DNA from: Martinezella tropici
GTDB lineage: Bacteria; Pseudomonadota; Alphaproteobacteria; Rhizobiales; Rhizobiaceae
Assembly: GCA_000799755.1 (NCBI GenBank)
Contig: JUHI01000027.1
Coordinates: 18,091 to 82,090 of the forward strand
Direction of reading: 5' to 3'
DNA: 64,000 bases
Shown: piece by piece, positions 55,379-64,000 of the stretch
How the letters are laid out: each line of letters begins with the position of its first letter
Numbering within the stretch: position 1 is the first letter of the stretch
Notes under the pieces: model-generated
Told to the model about the DNA's origin: nothing
Database searches by the model: none
What the model saw: only the letters and a program-made list of their open reading frames with translations
Program-made: the position numbers and the translations under genes

Positions 55379-56983
55379 ATGACAAAATTTCCGGCAATCA
55401 CCCGCCGCAATCTTCTGCTTGCTTCCGCAGCCTTCGGCGCGACCATCGCAGCCGGTTTGCCGGCACTTGCCACCCCCGCTCGCGGCGGCACGGCGATCTT
55501 CCTTCTCTCGGCAGAACCGCCGGTCCTGACGACGATAGCCCATACGGCATTCAACTCGGTCTATGTCTCGCCGAAGACGACCGAAGGATTGCTCACCTAC
55601 GATTTCGATCTCAATCCGCAGCCGTTGCTCGCCACGCAATGGAGCGTCAGCGACGATCGGTTGCGCTATACGTTCAAGCTGCGCGAGGGCGTCAAATGGC
55701 ATGACGGCAAGCCGTTTACCTCCAATGACGTCGCCTTTTCGATCAAGACCCTCAAGGACGTGCATCCACGTGGGCGCAATACCTTCCTCAATCTCGTCGA
55801 CATCGAGACTCCCGATCCACTGACCGCGATCCTCGTCCTCTCCAAGCCGGCGCCTTATCTGATCACGGCCTTGGCCGCATCCGAATCCCCGATCGTGCCG
55901 CGCCATCTCTACGAAGGCACGAAAATCGCCGAAAATCCCGTCAATCTGGCGCCTATCGGCACAGGGCCCTTCAAGTTCAAGGAATGGGTGCGCGGTAGCC
56001 ATATCGTTTATGAGCGCAATCCCGACTACTGGGATCAACCCCGGCCTTATCTCGACCAGTTGATCGTCCGCTTCATCCCGGATGCGGCTGCACGCTCCAT
56101 CGCGATCGAGACGGGTGAAATCGACCTGGCCCCATCGACGCCAGTTCCCCTCAGCGATCTCGAACGTTTCAAGGACCTGCCAAATCTGGCGTTTGAAACG
56201 CGCGGCTACCAATATTCCAACGGCGTCAGCCGCATCGAATTCAACCTGGAGCGGCCAGCCTTCAAGGACATCCGCGTGCGACAGGCCTTCGCACATGTCA
56301 TCGACCGGAAGGTCATTCGAAACACCATCAACTATGGCTATGGCGAGCCGATTCCCGGGCCGATCAATCCCAATCTGACGAAGTGGTATGTCGCCGATCT
56401 GAAGACCTATCCGATCGATCTCGCTGCTGCCGAGAAGCTCCTCGACGAAGCTGGCCATCCCCGTGGTTCGGACGGCGTGCGCCTGCGCATCAGTCTCGAC
56501 TATGTGCCAAGCGGCGAAAGCTACAGCCGCGGCTCCGAATATATTCGTCAGGCACTCGCCAAGGTCGGCGTCGATGTCACCGTGCGCAGCCAGGATTTCG
56601 CGACCTATACCAAGCGCATCTATACCGACCGCGACTTCGATTTCGCCTTCGAAGGTATGAGCAATCTCTTTGACCCGACAGTCGGCGTGCAGAGGCTTTA
56701 CTGGAGCAAGAACTTCAAGCCCGGCGTGCCGTTCTCGAACGGTTCAGCCTATAGCAATCCGAAGGTCGACGCCCTGCTCGAAGCCGCCGCCATCGAAGTC
56801 GATCCGAAGAAGCGTGTCGAGCAATGGCGCGAGATCCAGGAGATCCTGGTCGATGATCTGCCGGCGATCGACATCGTCAGCCAGCCGGAATTGACCATCT
56901 ACAACAAGCGTATCGCCGACCACACCCTTGGTGGCGAGGGCGTCGCCGGCAGTCTGGCCTATGCCTATATCGCCTCCGCCTAA
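55379..56983 (+). CDS. ABC substrate-binding protein family 5, Tat signal
   Basis: A 534-residue family 5 binding protein, paralog of those at 45720 and 60449. The N-terminus ITRRNLLLASAAF is a twin-arginine signal with cleavage near ALATPA. It shares LLTYDFDL, VKWHDGKPFTSNDV, LSKPAPYLITAL and RNPDYWDQPRPYLD. It is divergent from the Dpp-type permeases and ATPases and is therefore most likely their cognate binding protein. It starts the plus-strand operon binding protein, SfnG, desulfinase and DszC-like enzyme. ATG 55379 has GGAAGG about nine bases upstream. Confidence 0.92.
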   Translation: MTKFPAITRRNLLLASAAFGATIAAGLPALATPARGGTAIFLLSAEPPVLTTIAHTAFNSVYVSPKTTEGLLTYDFDLNPQPLLATQWSVSDDRLRYTFKLREGVKWHDGKPFTSNDVAFSIKTLKDVHPRGRNTFLNLVDIETPDPLTAILVLSKPAPYLITALAASESPIVPRHLYEGTKIAENPVNLAPIGTGPFKFKEWVRGSHIVYERNPDYWDQPRPYLDQLIVRFIPDAAARSIAIETGEIDLAPSTPVPLSDLERFKDLPNLAFETRGYQYSNGVSRIEFNLERPAFKDIRVRQAFAHVIDRKVIRNTINYGYGEPIPGPINPNLTKWYVADLKTYPIDLAAAEKLLDEAGHPRGSDGVRLRISLDYVPSGESYSRGSEYIRQALAKVGVDVTVRSQDFATYTKRIYTDRDFDFAFEGMSNLFDPTVGVQRLYWSKNFKPGVPFSNGSAYSNPKVDALLEAAAIEVDPKKRVEQWREIQEILVDDLPAIDIVSQPELTIYNKRIADHTLGGEGVAGSLAYAYIASA

Positions 56984-57026
56984 TCGTCGCAGCCCAAGCC
57001 GGGAACATTGAAAGCAAGGGAACGCC

Positions 57027-58208
57027 ATGTCTATCCAGCACTCGCCCGGCTCCATCGTAGGGCTTCCGAAATTTCCCGCGCCGACCGATTTTCCGGACAG
57101 TCCTCTGTCGCAGGCTCTGGTGACGCAACCGGTTCTCCTCGGCCTGTTTCTGCCGATCCAGGCCGGTGGCTGGACGCAATCGACGCTCGAACGTTCAACC
57201 GACTGGCGCTTCGATTACAACAAGGCGCTGACCTTGCGGGCGGAAGAGCTGGGCTTCGATCTGGTCTTCGCGCTGTCGCAATGGCTTCCCAAGGGCGGCT
57301 ACGGCGGAGTGTTCGACGGGCAGGCGCTCGACAGTTTCGTCTCGACGGCCGCCCTTGCGGGCCTCACGAAGAAGATCATGCTGATTTCGACCATGCATGT
57401 CCTTTATGGGCCATGGCACCCACTGCACCTTGCCAAGTTCGGCGCCACCCTCGATCACATTACCGGCGGCCGCTGGGGCATCAATGTCGTCACCGGGCAC
57501 AGAGCCGTCGAGCACGAAATGTTCGGCTGGCCGCGCATCGAGCATGACAAGCGCTATGAACTGGCGGCGGAGTTCCTCGAAGTCGTACAGCGGCTGTGGA
57601 GTGATAGTGAAAACTACTCCTTCGAAGGTCAGAGCAGCTGGAAACTCGGCGGCGGCTTCGTCACGCCGAAACCGAATTTCGGCCGGCCTATCCTGGTGAA
57701 CGCCACCGGCTCGGATGCCGGCATCGCCTTTGCCGCCCGCTATTCTGACATCGTCTTTATCACCAGCCCGACAGGCGCCGATATCGACAGCGCGCTTGCC
57801 TCCCTGCCCGCCCATACGAAGAGGGTGAAGGATGCGGCCACCGATATCGGCCGCAGCGTGCGTACGCTCCTGAACCCGATGGTCATCTGTCGGCCAACCG
57901 AGAGGGAAGCCTGGGAACTGGCTGACCGCATCGTTGCCCATGGTGACCAGCGCTCGCCGCAGGGCTTCCAGTCGTTGAGCTCCGATGCGCACGCCTGGAA
58001 GGGCCGCGACGCGCAAGACCCCTATCGCTTCATCGGCGGCAATATCCGCGTCATCGGCTCGCCGGAACAGGTGGTCGATCAATTCGTCAAATTGAAAGCC
58101 GCCGGCGTCGACGGCCTGCAGCTCAGCTTCTTCGATTTCCGCGACGATCTGGAATTCTTCGGCAGCGATGTGCTGCCGCTGATGAAACAGGCCGGCCTGC
58201 GCAACTGA
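57027..58208 (+). CDS. sfnG: LLM flavin monooxygenase, dimethylsulfone monooxygenase SfnG type
   Basis: A 393-residue LLM enzyme resembling SfnG/SsuD rather than the NtaA group. Marks are LLGLFLPIQAGGWTQS, DYNKALTLRAEELGFDLVFALSQWLP, and GGRWGINVVTGHRAVEHEMFGWP. SfnG uses FMNH2 and O2 to turn dimethylsulfone into methanesulfinate and formaldehyde. The next gene is a DszB-like desulfinase that could take a sulfinate product, and a DszC-like gene follows. The ATG has AAGGGAAC upstream. The exact substrate is unproven. Confidence 0.85.
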   Translation: MSIQHSPGSIVGLPKFPAPTDFPDSPLSQALVTQPVLLGLFLPIQAGGWTQSTLERSTDWRFDYNKALTLRAEELGFDLVFALSQWLPKGGYGGVFDGQALDSFVSTAALAGLTKKIMLISTMHVLYGPWHPLHLAKFGATLDHITGGRWGINVVTGHRAVEHEMFGWPRIEHDKRYELAAEFLEVVQRLWSDSENYSFEGQSSWKLGGGFVTPKPNFGRPILVNATGSDAGIAFAARYSDIVFITSPTGADIDSALASLPAHTKRVKDAATDIGRSVRTLLNPMVICRPTEREAWELADRIVAHGDQRSPQGFQSLSSDAHAWKGRDAQDPYRFIGGNIRVIGSPEQVVDQFVKLKAAGVDGLQLSFFDFRDDLEFFGSDVLPLMKQAGLRN

Positions 58209-58219
58209 AAGGGACGATC

Positions 58220-59257
58220 ATGACCAGCAATGCCATTTCCGAAATCTGGTACACGCGTTGCCCCGTGCCGACGCCCGTCGGTCTCGCGGCTCAGCTCGGC
58301 TATCTCGAAGAGGGTTTCCGCAGCGAAGGCGTGACGCTGAAATCGATCATCGATTCACCCGACCGCAACATCCGCCAGAGCCATTTCAACCATACGCTTG
58401 ACTGGTCCTTCCGCCATGGCGGCAACGTGCCGCCTATTCGTGCCCGTTCGGAAGGCCGTCGCACGCGTCTCGTTGGCATCACCTGGACGGACGAATTTCA
58501 GGCGATCATCACCCTGCCGGGAACTGGGATCAAGACGACGAAGGACCTGAAGGGCCGCCGCTTCGGCATCGCCCGCCGCCCCGAAGGGATCGTCGATTTC
58601 ATGCGCGCCACGGCGCTGAAAGGCCTGATCTCGGCACTGTCGCTCGAGGGCCTGTCCCAGACGGACGTAGAGATTGTTGAGATAGCGCTTGCCGATTCCG
58701 TGCTTGCAAGCCAGGAAGGGCCGTCGCTGTTCGGCCTAAAACGCCGGCAGGCTTATGGCGAGGAAATTGCCGCCCTTCTGCGCGGCGACGTGGATGCCAT
58801 CTACGTCAAGGGAACGGCTGGCATCAATGTCGCCAATCTCATCGGCGCCGTTCAGGTTGCCGAGTTCGGTTTCCATCCCGATCCGAAGATCCGCATCAAT
58901 TCCGGCTCACCGCGCGTGTTGACCGTGGACGAATTGCTTGCCGAGGAACGTCCCGATCTCGTTCGCAAGCTCATCGAGGCGATTTTCAAGGCCAGCGCCT
59001 GGGCGCAGGCCCACCCGGAAGAAACGAGACGTTTCGTGGCACGCGAATCCGGCGCGACGGAAGAGCAGGTCCTGGCTGCCAATGGGGCGGAGGTTCACCG
59101 ACATCTGGGCCTCGGACTGGAGCCGGAGCTTGTCGACGCCGTGGAGCACTACAAGAACTTCCTGCGCGACTTCGGCTTTCTGGCCGCCGATTTCGACATC
59201 GGGGACTGGGTGGACCGCCGCCATATCGATGGCTTTGCGGCTCGCGCAGTTGCCTGA
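58220..59257 (+). CDS. DszB-like sulfinate desulfinase
   Basis: A 345-residue protein with the SsuA-like two-lobe fold but no signal peptide, so it is cytoplasmic. Compared by eye with DszB (2'-hydroxybiphenyl-2-sulfinate desulfinase), the catalytic residues line up: Cys14 in YTRCPVP (DszB Cys27 in YSNCPVP), His55 in SHFNH (His60 in VHFTY) and Arg65 in RHGGNVPP (Arg70 in RFGGEIPP), and both continue into RTRL-GIT. DszB hydrolyses a sulfinate to sulfite. It lies 11 bases after SfnG and before a DszC-like gene. An automatic annotation would likely call it a plain binding protein. Substrate not shown. Confidence 0.82.
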   Translation: MTSNAISEIWYTRCPVPTPVGLAAQLGYLEEGFRSEGVTLKSIIDSPDRNIRQSHFNHTLDWSFRHGGNVPPIRARSEGRRTRLVGITWTDEFQAIITLPGTGIKTTKDLKGRRFGIARRPEGIVDFMRATALKGLISALSLEGLSQTDVEIVEIALADSVLASQEGPSLFGLKRRQAYGEEIAALLRGDVDAIYVKGTAGINVANLIGAVQVAEFGFHPDPKIRINSGSPRVLTVDELLAEERPDLVRKLIEAIFKASAWAQAHPEETRRFVARESGATEEQVLAANGAEVHRHLGLGLEPELVDAVEHYKNFLRDFGFLAADFDIGDWVDRRHIDGFAARAVA

Positions 59258-59277
59258 CGAAAGGCGCAACGACCGAT

Positions 59278-60438
59278 ATGACTGAAGAGCTTCACCATGT
59301 GATCGGCGGGGCGAAGCGCCTTGCCGAGGATTTTTCAACGACAGCCGCCCATCACGATGCGACCGGTGATTTTCCGTTCGAAAACTTCGACAGGCTTTTC
59401 GAGGCCGGTCTTCTGGGACTTGTGAGCGCACGGGAATACGGCGGGCTTGGCGAGGGCCTGACCGCAGCCCAGGCCGTTATCAGCGAGATCGCCCGCGGTG
59501 AGCCCTCCACCGCGCTCGTCCTTGCCATGCACTACAACTCGCATTTTACCATCCGGCGCTTCGGCGAATGGCCCGCGCATCTTGCGCAAAGAGTGCTTTC
59601 AGCCAACCAGCGCGGGGTCGCGCTGGTCAACAATGCGCAGGCCGAGCCGCGTATCGGCTCCCCTGCCCATGGCGCCCTCCCCGAAACGATCGCGCGCCGC
59701 GATGGCCATCGCTGGCGCATCTCAGGCCATAAGAGCTACGTCACCGGCATCCCCGTTTTGAAGTGGGTATCGCTGCTTGCTTTGACCGACGAGGAACAGC
59801 CGCGCCGCGCCTCATTTCTCGTCCCGACCGACGCTCCGGGCCTTCGCGTCGAGAAGAGCTGGAATGCCGCCGGCATGCATGCGACGGCAAGCGATGACAT
59901 CATCCTTGATGATGTGTCGATCCCGTTGGATGACCTCATCGAAGCGCAATCGGCTACAGAGCCGATCCGGCGCGACGAGCATGCGACAGCTTTCTTTTTC
60001 GGCCTGATCGGCGCCGTTTATCACGGCGTCGCAAGGTCAGCGCGTGACTGCCTGATCAGCTTTGTCAGTCATCATGCCCCCGCCAGCCTCGGCGCGCCCA
60101 TTGCCACAGTGCCACGCATCCAGGATGGGCTTGGCGAGATAGAGGTGCGGCTTGCGACCAATGCGCGGTTGCTGCGCTCGCTTGGCGAGGATGTCGATGC
60201 CGGCAGGCCCGTGGGTATGGATGGCATGAACGTACGTCACGTCGTCATCGACAATGCCGTCGCCATCACCAGCCTGGCGCTCGACCTTGCCGGCAACCCG
60301 GGCCTTAATCGAGACTTCCAGCTTGAGCGCCACCACCGCGATGCGATTACGGCGCGCTCGCACGCACCACAAAGTCACATGATCCGCACGATCGCGGCAC
60401 GGAACGCGCTGAGCCGGCTAAACTCAACCGGCTCGTAG
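59278..60438 (+). CDS. Acyl-CoA-dehydrogenase-fold flavin enzyme (SfnB/DszC-like)
   Basis: A 386-residue enzyme of acyl-CoA dehydrogenase fold, shorter and more distant from the other four (SAREYGGLGEGLTAAQAVISEIARGEPSTALVL, GHKSYVTGIPVLKWVSLLAL, SWNAAGMHATASDD). The arrangement after SfnG and the desulfinase favours an organosulfur monooxygenase over beta-oxidation, but no catalytic base is clear by eye, so a true acyl-CoA dehydrogenase cannot be excluded. It ends the operon and converges on the binding protein gene at 60449 with 10 bases between stops. Confidence 0.8.
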   Translation: MTEELHHVIGGAKRLAEDFSTTAAHHDATGDFPFENFDRLFEAGLLGLVSAREYGGLGEGLTAAQAVISEIARGEPSTALVLAMHYNSHFTIRRFGEWPAHLAQRVLSANQRGVALVNNAQAEPRIGSPAHGALPETIARRDGHRWRISGHKSYVTGIPVLKWVSLLALTDEEQPRRASFLVPTDAPGLRVEKSWNAAGMHATASDDIILDDVSIPLDDLIEAQSATEPIRRDEHATAFFFGLIGAVYHGVARSARDCLISFVSHHAPASLGAPIATVPRIQDGLGEIEVRLATNARLLRSLGEDVDAGRPVGMDGMNVRHVVIDNAVAITSLALDLAGNPGLNRDFQLERHHRDAITARSHAPQSHMIRTIAARNALSRLNSTGS

Positions 60439-60448
60439 CAACGCGGCT

Positions 60449-62047
60449 TCAGGCGCTCGGGCTAAGCCAGATCTGGCCGAAGCTGTTATTGATCCCCTGC
60501 GCACCCGGCGCGAAGTTCTTCACGCGTTTGTTGGCGACGATCTGCGTCCCCGCGGCCACCAGATCGACGGACACCACGTCATCATGAATGATGTGCTGGA
60601 ACTTGTACCAGATCTGCCGGCGTTTGGCTTCATCCGGCTCTGTCGCGGCTGCCTCCAGCAGCGCATCGACCTCCGAGTTCGCGTAGTGGCTGGCATTGGA
60701 GAACACCAGGCCGATCTTGAAGTTCTTCGACCAATAGGCGCGCTGCACGCCGAGCGTCGGATCAAAGGTATTGGAAAGGGACTCGATGACCAGATCCCAG
60801 GCACGATCCGTATAAACGGTCTTCAAGAAGGTCGCGAGATCGAGCTTCAGAATTTCGGCATCGATTCCAACCGTAGCCAGCGACTGCTTGATGAAATCTG
60901 CATAAGAGGGCTGGAGGAAGGAATTATAGGCAAGCCGCAGCTTAAACCGCGTTCCATTGGCACCACGCGGATAGCCGGCATCGTCCAACAGCTTGTTAGC
61001 AAGCTTGGGATCGGGCTCGCGCGCCTTGACGCTCGGATCATACCATTTCGGCAGCGCCGTGCTGATCGGGCTTGGCGAAACCTGACCATAGCCGAAGAGG
61101 GCGATATCGACGAGCTTCTGCAGATCGATGGCATGGGCGATGGCCAGCCGCACGTCCTTTTTTGTCAGAATCTCGTTCTCGTAGTTGAAGAACAGCTGCT
61201 GCTGCGGTCCCGAATAGGCATAGGTCGTGGTATCGACAACTAGATTGGTATTGGCCTTCAACCGCTCGATGTCTGAAAGCGGAACTGGGTTGGCCCCGAT
61301 GTCGATCTCCCCGGTTTCCAGTGCCGCGGCTCTGGCTGCCGGATCGAGAATGACCCGCAAAACGATACGGTCGAGATAGGGCTTCGGAGCGTCCCAATAG
61401 TCCGGGTTGCGATCGAAGATCAGATGGCTGCCCGGCACCCATTCCTTGAGGATGAATGGACCCGTGCCGATCGTCTGGGCGAGTGTCGGCTGCTCGGTCG
61501 GCTTGAAAGCCTCATAGACATGTTTCGGCACGATCGGCGATTCAGAACTGCCGAGTGCAGAGATGAGGTAGGGCGCCGGCTTGGAAAGCACGATGACGGC
61601 CGTCAGCGGGTCCGGCGTCTCGACAGCGGTGACGTTCTGATAGGTGATACGCCCACGCGGATGCGCTTCCTTCAGGCGAAAAATCGTGAACCTTACGTCC
61701 TCGGAAGTGAAATCCTTGCCATCGTGCCATTTGACGCCTTTGCGGAGTGCGAAGGTATAGCGAAGGCCATCAGCGCTTGCAGACCACGATGTCGCCAGGA
61801 GCGGAGTGGGATTGAGATCATAGTCGAAATCGAGCAATCCCTCATTCACCTTCGGCCCGATCGCCTGCCCCGTGCCGGAAGACGTATTGATGGCAATCAA
61901 CGCTGTGGGATCGGGATAGTAAGCCCAATTCAGGGTTCCACCACTGACCGGCACGTCTGCGGCATCGGTGAGTTGCGGGATGCCGAACGCCAGGCCGGCG
62001 CCCCCGAGCAGCAGCAATTGGTGAAATTGGCGACGATTGATCGACAT
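60449..62047 (-). CDS. ABC substrate-binding protein family 5, Tat signal
   Basis: A 532-residue family 5 binding protein with twin-arginine signal INRRQFHQLLLLGG, cut near TDAAD. It shares with the other two paralogs EGLLDFDYDL, VKWHDGKDFTSEDV, LSKPAPYLISALGSSESPIVPKHVYEA and RNPDYWDAPKPYLD. No transporter genes follow. It is divergent from the LLM gene at 62341 across a region with the shared dyad. It probably serves the same Dpp-type transporter. Confidence 0.9.
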   Translation of the reverse strand: MSINRRQFHQLLLLGGAGLAFGIPQLTDAADVPVSGGTLNWAYYPDPTALIAINTSSGTGQAIGPKVNEGLLDFDYDLNPTPLLATSWSASADGLRYTFALRKGVKWHDGKDFTSEDVRFTIFRLKEAHPRGRITYQNVTAVETPDPLTAVIVLSKPAPYLISALGSSESPIVPKHVYEAFKPTEQPTLAQTIGTGPFILKEWVPGSHLIFDRNPDYWDAPKPYLDRIVLRVILDPAARAAALETGEIDIGANPVPLSDIERLKANTNLVVDTTTYAYSGPQQQLFFNYENEILTKKDVRLAIAHAIDLQKLVDIALFGYGQVSPSPISTALPKWYDPSVKAREPDPKLANKLLDDAGYPRGANGTRFKLRLAYNSFLQPSYADFIKQSLATVGIDAEILKLDLATFLKTVYTDRAWDLVIESLSNTFDPTLGVQRAYWSKNFKIGLVFSNASHYANSEVDALLEAAATEPDEAKRRQIWYKFQHIIHDDVVSVDLVAAGTQIVANKRVKNFAPGAQGINNSFGQIWLSPSA

Positions 62048-62270
62048 AGGCTTTTGCTCCGATGGATTGGCGTGGGCTTTGGGCTCAACGTCCCATTTCC
62101 ATCAGAATTCTTGGGAAAATCCGAAATCCAAAGGCAGTTTTTCTCGCGCATAGCGAAAGTAATGCTTCGCGCGGCGCAAGATATTTGCATGAAGGCCGGA
62201 ACGGCTTTGCGCCATACTCCTTTGCATCGAAAGGCTGGTAGTTAATTCCTTCTGCTCCGGCAATATTAGT

Positions 62271-62285
62271 CTATAAATTCTGTAG
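62271..62285. promoter_or_regulatory. Candidate shared operator (dyad variant, close to best copy)
   Basis: CTATAAATTCTGTAG. With its five upstream bases it reads TTAGTCTATAAATTCTGTAG, identical to the minus-strand reading of the 31580-31594 site except at two positions. It lies about 56 bases before the LLM start at 62341. Confidence 0.5.
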
Positions 62286-62340
62286 GGAATTGACTTTACG
62301 AACTAGCGTGCATGGCCTTCCGGAACGAAAGCCCAGCCGC

Positions 62341-63678
62341 ATGACAATTTCGAAACGACAGCTCAATCTCAATGTTGGCATCAACACAACAGGCTATCTC
62401 GGCAATGCGTGGCCGTATCGCACCGGCAGCCGGCATGACATCAACGATCCCGATTATTATCGGCGGCTGACCGAACTGGCGCATAAGGGGCTGTTCGACG
62501 CGGTGTTCTTCTCGGACCACCCCGCATTGATGACCGATCCGAACGGTCGCCCCTTCCACACCATCGACCCCCTGATCCTGTGCACAGCCTTGGCCGCGCA
62601 AGTGCCCGACATCGGTTTCGTCGCAACCATGTCGTCCACCTATAATTCGCCCTATAATCTTGCCCGGCGCACCCAATCGACGGACATCATTTCCGGCGGC
62701 CGCCTGATCATCAACATCGTCTCGTCCTTCAACCCAAATGTCGCCGCCAACTTCGGGGCGGAACCGCTGCCACCGCGCAGCGAGCGCTATGCCAAAGCAT
62801 CCGAATTCCTCGATGTCGCCAAAAAGCTCTGGTCGAGCTGGGACCCCGCACGCGACGGTGACGTCCCGGAAAATCGCTTCTGGGATGCGGCAAGCGCGCA
62901 GGCAATCGACCATGCGGGTGACTATTTCACGGTGAAGGGACCACTCAATGTCCCGGTCGGCCCTCAGGGCCATCCCGTCATCGCGCAGGCAGGTGCTTCT
63001 GAAGGCGGCATCGAACTTGCCGCCCGGCATGGCGAGATCATTTATTGCAACATTCTCTCGCGCGCAGCAGGCCAGGCTTTCGGCAAGAAAGTCAAAAATC
63101 GCGCCACCGAGCTTGGACGAGATCCCGCCGGGATCCGTATCGTCCCGGGTCTTGTCGCAATCCTGGGGGAAACGCGGGCCGAGGCGCTGCGCAAGCACGA
63201 GCTTTTCAGCGGAGCGGGCTCGGAAGACGGACTGCTCGCCCGCTTTGTCAAAGATAACGGCATCGATCCGCATGATTTCGATCCCGACGCCGTTCTGGAG
63301 GCCGAGCGTTTCATCCCCGATCCCAACCGCATCCAGGCTGTCGGAATGGGCCTCGGATTGTCCGATCTGCTCGCCCACGAAAAGCTGACGGCGCGTCAGG
63401 CCGTGCGCCGTTCCGAAGGCCATCACCGGCTGGTGCTGGGCACGCCTGAGGAGGTCGCCGGCGCCATCATCGATCTCTGGGCCGATGGCACGGTCGATGG
63501 CTACACTCTGCAGCCGCCACGCGCACCCGATGATATCGAAGAGTTCGTCGACAAGGTTATTCCCATCCTTCAGGAAAGAGGCGTCTACAGGACGGCCTAT
63601 GAAGGCAAAACAATTCGGGATCGCTACGGGCTGCCCTATCCGTTCAGAGATAGGAAAAACGCCGCCGTGTTGCGATGA
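62341..63678 (+). CDS. LLM class flavin monooxygenase (NtaA/SnaA/DszA family)
   Basis: A 445-residue LLM enzyme (LNLNVGINTTGYLGNAWPYRTGS, LFDAVFFSDHPALMT, SSTYNSPYNLARRTQSTDIISGGRLIINIVSS). It belongs to the NtaA-like group but has no close paralog here. The frame opens at 62290 but ATG 62341 starts the conserved part. The gene is single on the plus strand, is divergent from the binding protein and is the last intact gene before a broken insertion sequence. It needs FMNH2 from a reductase. Confidence 0.88.
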   Translation: MTISKRQLNLNVGINTTGYLGNAWPYRTGSRHDINDPDYYRRLTELAHKGLFDAVFFSDHPALMTDPNGRPFHTIDPLILCTALAAQVPDIGFVATMSSTYNSPYNLARRTQSTDIISGGRLIINIVSSFNPNVAANFGAEPLPPRSERYAKASEFLDVAKKLWSSWDPARDGDVPENRFWDAASAQAIDHAGDYFTVKGPLNVPVGPQGHPVIAQAGASEGGIELAARHGEIIYCNILSRAAGQAFGKKVKNRATELGRDPAGIRIVPGLVAILGETRAEALRKHELFSGAGSEDGLLARFVKDNGIDPHDFDPDAVLEAERFIPDPNRIQAVGMGLGLSDLLAHEKLTARQAVRRSEGHHRLVLGTPEEVAGAIIDLWADGTVDGYTLQPPRAPDDIEEFVDKVIPILQERGVYRTAYEGKTIRDRYGLPYPFRDRKNAAVLR

Positions 63679-63733
63679 TTGCCTCGAGGTGCCTCTTCTG
63701 AAAGCCTCGAAGGTTTCACTCAACACTGCCGGC

Positions 63734-64000
63734 GGCACTGTAAACTTATCGGCCGACGGTTAAGATAAGGCCACCCGGTCAGGGATCACGCCACCTGAAG
63801 ATGGGCGATCTCGCTCCACATCCGCATCGCGACCTCTCGCAGCTCGCGATAATGATGAGATGGAATGTCGTGGCGGGGAGTTCGAAAGAGGTTGGCGATC
63901 GGGTCCGTGGATCGAAACGAAGCGCTGAAGCTGTCGGGCTGACTTGAAGCGCTTCATGATCTTTTCCCTCCGTCGGATCGGCTGATGGGAGTTTGCTGCT
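63734..64000 (-). mobile_element. IS6-family element, left part (runs off the window)
   Basis: The end appears to start GGCACTGTAAACTTATC at 63734, like the IS26 type terminus (GGCACTG), and the transposase C-terminus follows on the minus strand. The other end lies outside the window. It is a different IS6 subtype from the element at 13784-16461, whose ends start GGGTGGCG. Confidence 0.6.
63786..64000 (-). pseudogene. IS6-family transposase C-terminal fragment, frameshifted
   Basis: The frame entering from the right reads AANSHQPIRRREKIMKRF, then QRFVSIH, the late IS6 transposase region. An extra base near 63905-63907 then shifts it. The other frame continues DPIANLFRTPRHDIPSHHY to a natural end in QVA at 63786. 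The catalytic core lies outside the window. The one-base shift may be real or an error. Confidence 0.7.

Noticed and set aside
55250..56458. Minus-strand open frame of 402 codons over the family 5 binding protein
   Set aside because: Antisense shadow with no signal or domain; the plus-strand gene has a Tat signal and conserved blocks.
58220..59257. Annotation as an SsuA-type ABC binding protein
   Set aside because: It lacks any signal peptide and has the DszB catalytic residues, so an enzyme is the better call.
62296..63738. Minus-strand open frame of 480 codons over the LLM gene
   Set aside because: Antisense shadow of a well supported monooxygenase.

Overview
The window reads as a GC-rich accessory region from an alphaproteobacterium of the Rhizobiales, most likely a Rhizobium/Agrobacterium relative. 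That rests on protein style, the density of ABC transporters and SDR genes, and the IS6, Tn3 and group II intron content. No rRNA, intact tRNA, CRISPR array or replication gene is visible, so chromosome, chromid and megaplasmid cannot be told apart.

Layout. 1-2293: small oxidoreductase cluster (partial SDR, SDR, NADP-binding reductase, NTF2-like protein with a broken start). 2294-3312: about 1 kb without a convincing gene. 3313-13498: GGDEF diguanylate cyclase, ArsB-type permease, RND efflux pair, a membrane-anchored OB-fold protein divergent from an OmpR-type two-component system. 13784-16461: IS6-family element with perfect 20-bp ends, whose frameshifted transposase gene carries a complete group II intron. 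16648-24477: Ugp-type sugar-phosphate ABC operon ending in a metallophosphoesterase, a PHP phosphatase and a GNAT acetyltransferase, with a TetR gene divergent from it. 24604-26828: HxlR regulator, AcuI-type reductase and an SDR cut off by a minimal Tn3-family element (26829-30044).

30146-63678 is the main feature: a 33-kb organosulfur island. It holds five DszC/SfnB-type flavin monooxygenases of acyl-CoA-dehydrogenase fold, five LLM flavin monooxygenases (DszA/NtaA and SfnG types), a DszB-like sulfinate desulfinase with the Cys/His/Arg triad, an SsuABC-type transporter, a Dpp-type transporter with three paralogous Tat-exported binding proteins, a triple-rhodanese protein, a nitroreductase, a CPYC thioredoxin-like protein and a LysR regulator. 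The proposed logic is uptake of organosulfur compounds, S-oxidation by DszC-like enzymes, C-S cleavage by LLM enzymes, and release of sulfite by the desulfinase. All five divergent promoter regions of the island carry variants of one AT-rich dyad (CTATA-N5-TATAG), suggesting a shared regulator. A second, broken IS6-family copy lies at the right edge. Substrates are inferred from families only.
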